From an uncultured Porphyromonadaceae bacterium (GTDB lineage: Bacteria > Bacteroidota > Bacteroidia > Bacteroidales > Muribaculaceae): a DNA stretch of 62,527 nucleotides. The notes beneath the pieces were generated by a model, which was not told where the DNA came from, did no database searches, and saw only the letters and a list, made by a program, of their open reading frames with translations. The stretch is from positions 1 to 62,527 of the forward strand of contig CAJKBH010000019.1 in assembly GCA_905198125.1 (NCBI GenBank), written 5' to 3'. Positions 60,991 through 62,527 of the stretch are shown piece by piece. Position numbers and translations under genes: made by a program. The number at the start of each line of letters is the position of its first letter. Position 1 is the stretch's first letter.

Positions 60991-62433
60991 ATGATCCCAA
61001 ACGTAAAGAAATATATACCGGCCCTCATCGCGCTGCTGTCGTTCGGCGCGCTGACCTCCTGCGACGACGATAACGTCAAGGACGAGCCTAACACTCTGCC
61101 TCCGGCCACCGTCGTGGCCACATCCGTGGCCGACGGCGCCACAGTCAGCCCCGACCTCACGGAAATTACTGTAGAGTATTCCGAGCCGGTGGCCCTGAAC
61201 CAGGCCGTCAAAGCCACCCTTAACGGTGTGGAGGTGCCCACTGTCCTCGAGGACAACAAGATACTGAAGGCTACTGTCGCGCTCAGCGAGGGTGCCGATT
61301 ACACCTTCGTCGTGCCGCGTCGCTGTGTGGCCACCATCGCCGCCGAGAAGTTCTGCGACGAGGTGACTGTCAAATTCCGTACCGAAGGCGGCAATATCCC
61401 TGTCGGCGACATGGCGCTGGTCAACCCCAATGCTACCAAGGCTGCCAAAGACGTGTACGCGTTCCTGGTGCAGAACATCGGCAAGAAGATTGTGTCCGGT
61501 GCCATGGCCAACGTCAACAACAACAACGACTTCTCCGATTGGATTGACAAGATTACGGGCGTTTATCCCGGCATGACGTGCTACGACTTCATCCATCTCC
61601 CCGAGTCGGGCCAGAACTGGATTGACTACAATGACATTACGCCGGCGCAGACCCAGTGGAACGCGCACGGCATGGTGGGCTACATGTGGCACTGGCGCGT
61701 ACCCACCGACAAGGATGCCTACGACAAGAAGGACTACAACCGCTACGGTGCGCGCGTACCCGGCGATAATGTGGAGGGACCTACCGAATTCGACATCCGC
61801 GAGGCTCTTAAGGAAGGCACGTGGCAGCATGAATTCATACTCGCGGACCTCGACAAGGTTTCGGCCGTGTTCAAGAAGCTGGAGGCCGCCGGCATCGCGG
61901 TGCTGTGGCGTCCGCTGCACGAGGCTGCCGGCAGCTATGAGTACAACAATCCCTGGTTCTGGTGGGGCCGTTACGGCGGCGAGTACACCAAGCAGCTGTG
62001 GAAGCTGATGTATGACCGCATCGTGAACGTGAATGGCGTTAATAACCTGATATGGGTATGGACCGCACAGTATTCGGCAGGCCATGATCAGGAGATGGCT
62101 GCCGATTATCCCGGCAACGACTGCGTGGATGTCCTCGGCGTGGATCTATATCCCGAGGCCGGCGACGACTCCAGCCACAAGGATGCGTACGTTGCCGTCC
62201 GCAACATGGGCAAGAGCCTGAAGCCCGTGGCCCTGGCCGAGATCGGCTATCTGCCCGATCCCGACAAGTGCCTGCAGGACGGCGCCAACTGGAGCTATTT
62301 CACCCTCTGGTACACCTACGACCAGCACAAGAAGGGCGAGGAAGCCGACGGCTTCGGCAACACCCCCGCGCACCTCAAGGCGGTGTTCACCGCCCCCTCG
62401 GTGCTGAACCGCGCCCAGCTCCCCGGCTGGTAA
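60991..62433 (+). CDS. GH26-family beta-mannanase lipoprotein
   Basis: The 480-residue lipoprotein has Cys24 in its lipobox (FGALTSCDDD). An N-terminal Ig-like domain (about 38-132: ATSVADGATVSPDLTEITVEYSEPV) is followed by a GH26 catalytic domain (about 140-470). The catalytic residues are visible: acid/base Glu311 in LWRPLHEAAG and nucleophile Glu417 in VALAEIGY. Substrate-site aromatics are also present (YMWHWRVP, NPWFWWGRYGG). GH26 enzymes mainly cut beta-1,4-mannan, so the operon probably targets galactomannan or glucomannan. It is complete in the window and 45 bases after the second SGBP gene. Confidence 0.93.
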   Translation: MIPNVKKYIPALIALLSFGALTSCDDDNVKDEPNTLPPATVVATSVADGATVSPDLTEITVEYSEPVALNQAVKATLNGVEVPTVLEDNKILKATVALSEGADYTFVVPRRCVATIAAEKFCDEVTVKFRTEGGNIPVGDMALVNPNATKAAKDVYAFLVQNIGKKIVSGAMANVNNNNDFSDWIDKITGVYPGMTCYDFIHLPESGQNWIDYNDITPAQTQWNAHGMVGYMWHWRVPTDKDAYDKKDYNRYGARVPGDNVEGPTEFDIREALKEGTWQHEFILADLDKVSAVFKKLEAAGIAVLWRPLHEAAGSYEYNNPWFWWGRYGGEYTKQLWKLMYDRIVNVNGVNNLIWVWTAQYSAGHDQEMAADYPGNDCVDVLGVDLYPEAGDDSSHKDAYVAVRNMGKSLKPVALAEIGYLPDPDKCLQDGANWSYFTLWYTYDQHKKGEEADGFGNTPAHLKAVFTAPSVLNRAQLPGW

Positions 62434-62437
62434 CCCC

Positions 62438-62510
62438 GCCGGCGGCAGCCTTATTGAAGCGGCGGTAGCCTAACTGGAGCGGCGGTGTCCTCACCGCCTA
62501 TTTGTGACGG
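62438..62510 (+). repeat. Three 20-bp GC-rich units after the GH26 gene
   Basis: Three units of about 20 bases start GGCGGCAGCC, GGCGGTAGCC and GGCGGTGTCC, each followed by an AT-rich half and GAAGC/GGAGC. The last can form the hairpin GGCGGTG-TCCT-CACCGCC. The composition matches the hairpin at 60949-60974. Confidence 0.7.
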
Positions 62511-62527
62511 CGTGGACGTCGTCATTC

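Noticed and set aside
60556..62085. 509-residue frame antisense to the GH26 gene
   Set aside because: It is a shadow of a well-supported enzyme with its catalytic residues in the plus frame.

Overview
The window looks like ordinary chromosome from a Bacteroidales bacterium. Evidence includes Bacteroidetes-type promoters (TTTG, 19-21 bases, TAnnTTTG) upstream of many genes, no Shine-Dalgarno dependence, a SusC/SusD polysaccharide locus, a SprA giant outer-membrane protein, a Na+-translocating NADH:quinone reductase, and an S16 ribosomal protein with a long Ala/Glu tail. The fairly high GC and the arrays of very short tandem repeats would fit Muribaculaceae, but that family assignment is only a guess. 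I see no insertion sequence, prophage, integrase or CRISPR array.

Layout. 1-5.8 kb (minus): nqrABCDEF, with nqrF cut by the window edge. 6.0-9.1 kb (plus): a small membrane protein, a PstS-like lipoprotein and a TPR protein, converging on the exbB-exbD-exbD-tonB operon (12.9-9.6 kb, minus). An inverted pair of 9-bp G-rich arrays lies between them. 13.4-19.4 kb: pgk, an AmgK-RapZ fusion with a MurU-like uridylyltransferase (cell-wall recycling), a 10-bp tandem array, then divergent rpsP and prfA. 19.4-24.7 kb: a CapD/FlaA1-type sugar-nucleotide dehydratase, tRNA-Glu, a MurB-metallo-hydrolase fusion with a lipoprotein, and tRNA-Met. 24.8-32.1 kb: a divergent Crp-like protein, a nucleoside permease with rsmE and kdsA, an MscS channel, ndk, and an M23/LysM endopeptidase. 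32.2-33.8 kb: two translationally coupled HU-like genes. The second carries an HU domain, one membrane helix and a periplasmic LysM domain. 34.2-43.6 kb: recR, a GNAT acetyltransferase, ruvA and sprA. 43.7-48.6 kb: an outer-membrane receptor, ECF sigma factor, anti-sigma factor, DUF4252 and GIN-domain proteins. 48.7-52.1 kb: clpB and an HdeD-like membrane protein. 52.6-62.4 kb: a SusC-SusD-SGBP-SGBP-GH26 operon, most likely for beta-mannan.

The content is mainly envelope biology: ion-driven energisation (Nqr, ExbBD-TonB), peptidoglycan recycling and synthesis (AmgK-RapZ, MurU, MurB, M23), LPS (KdsA), type IX export (SprA) and glycan capture (SusCD). The strongest candidate for an undescribed system is the HU pair at 32.3-33.8 kb. 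Its architecture could physically link the nucleoid to peptidoglycan, and its linker contains a 9-bp tandem array of the same kind found between genes elsewhere in the window. Other points of interest are the two protein fusions (AmgK-RapZ and MurB-MBL), the dispersed short-period arrays, and a structured leader before susC.
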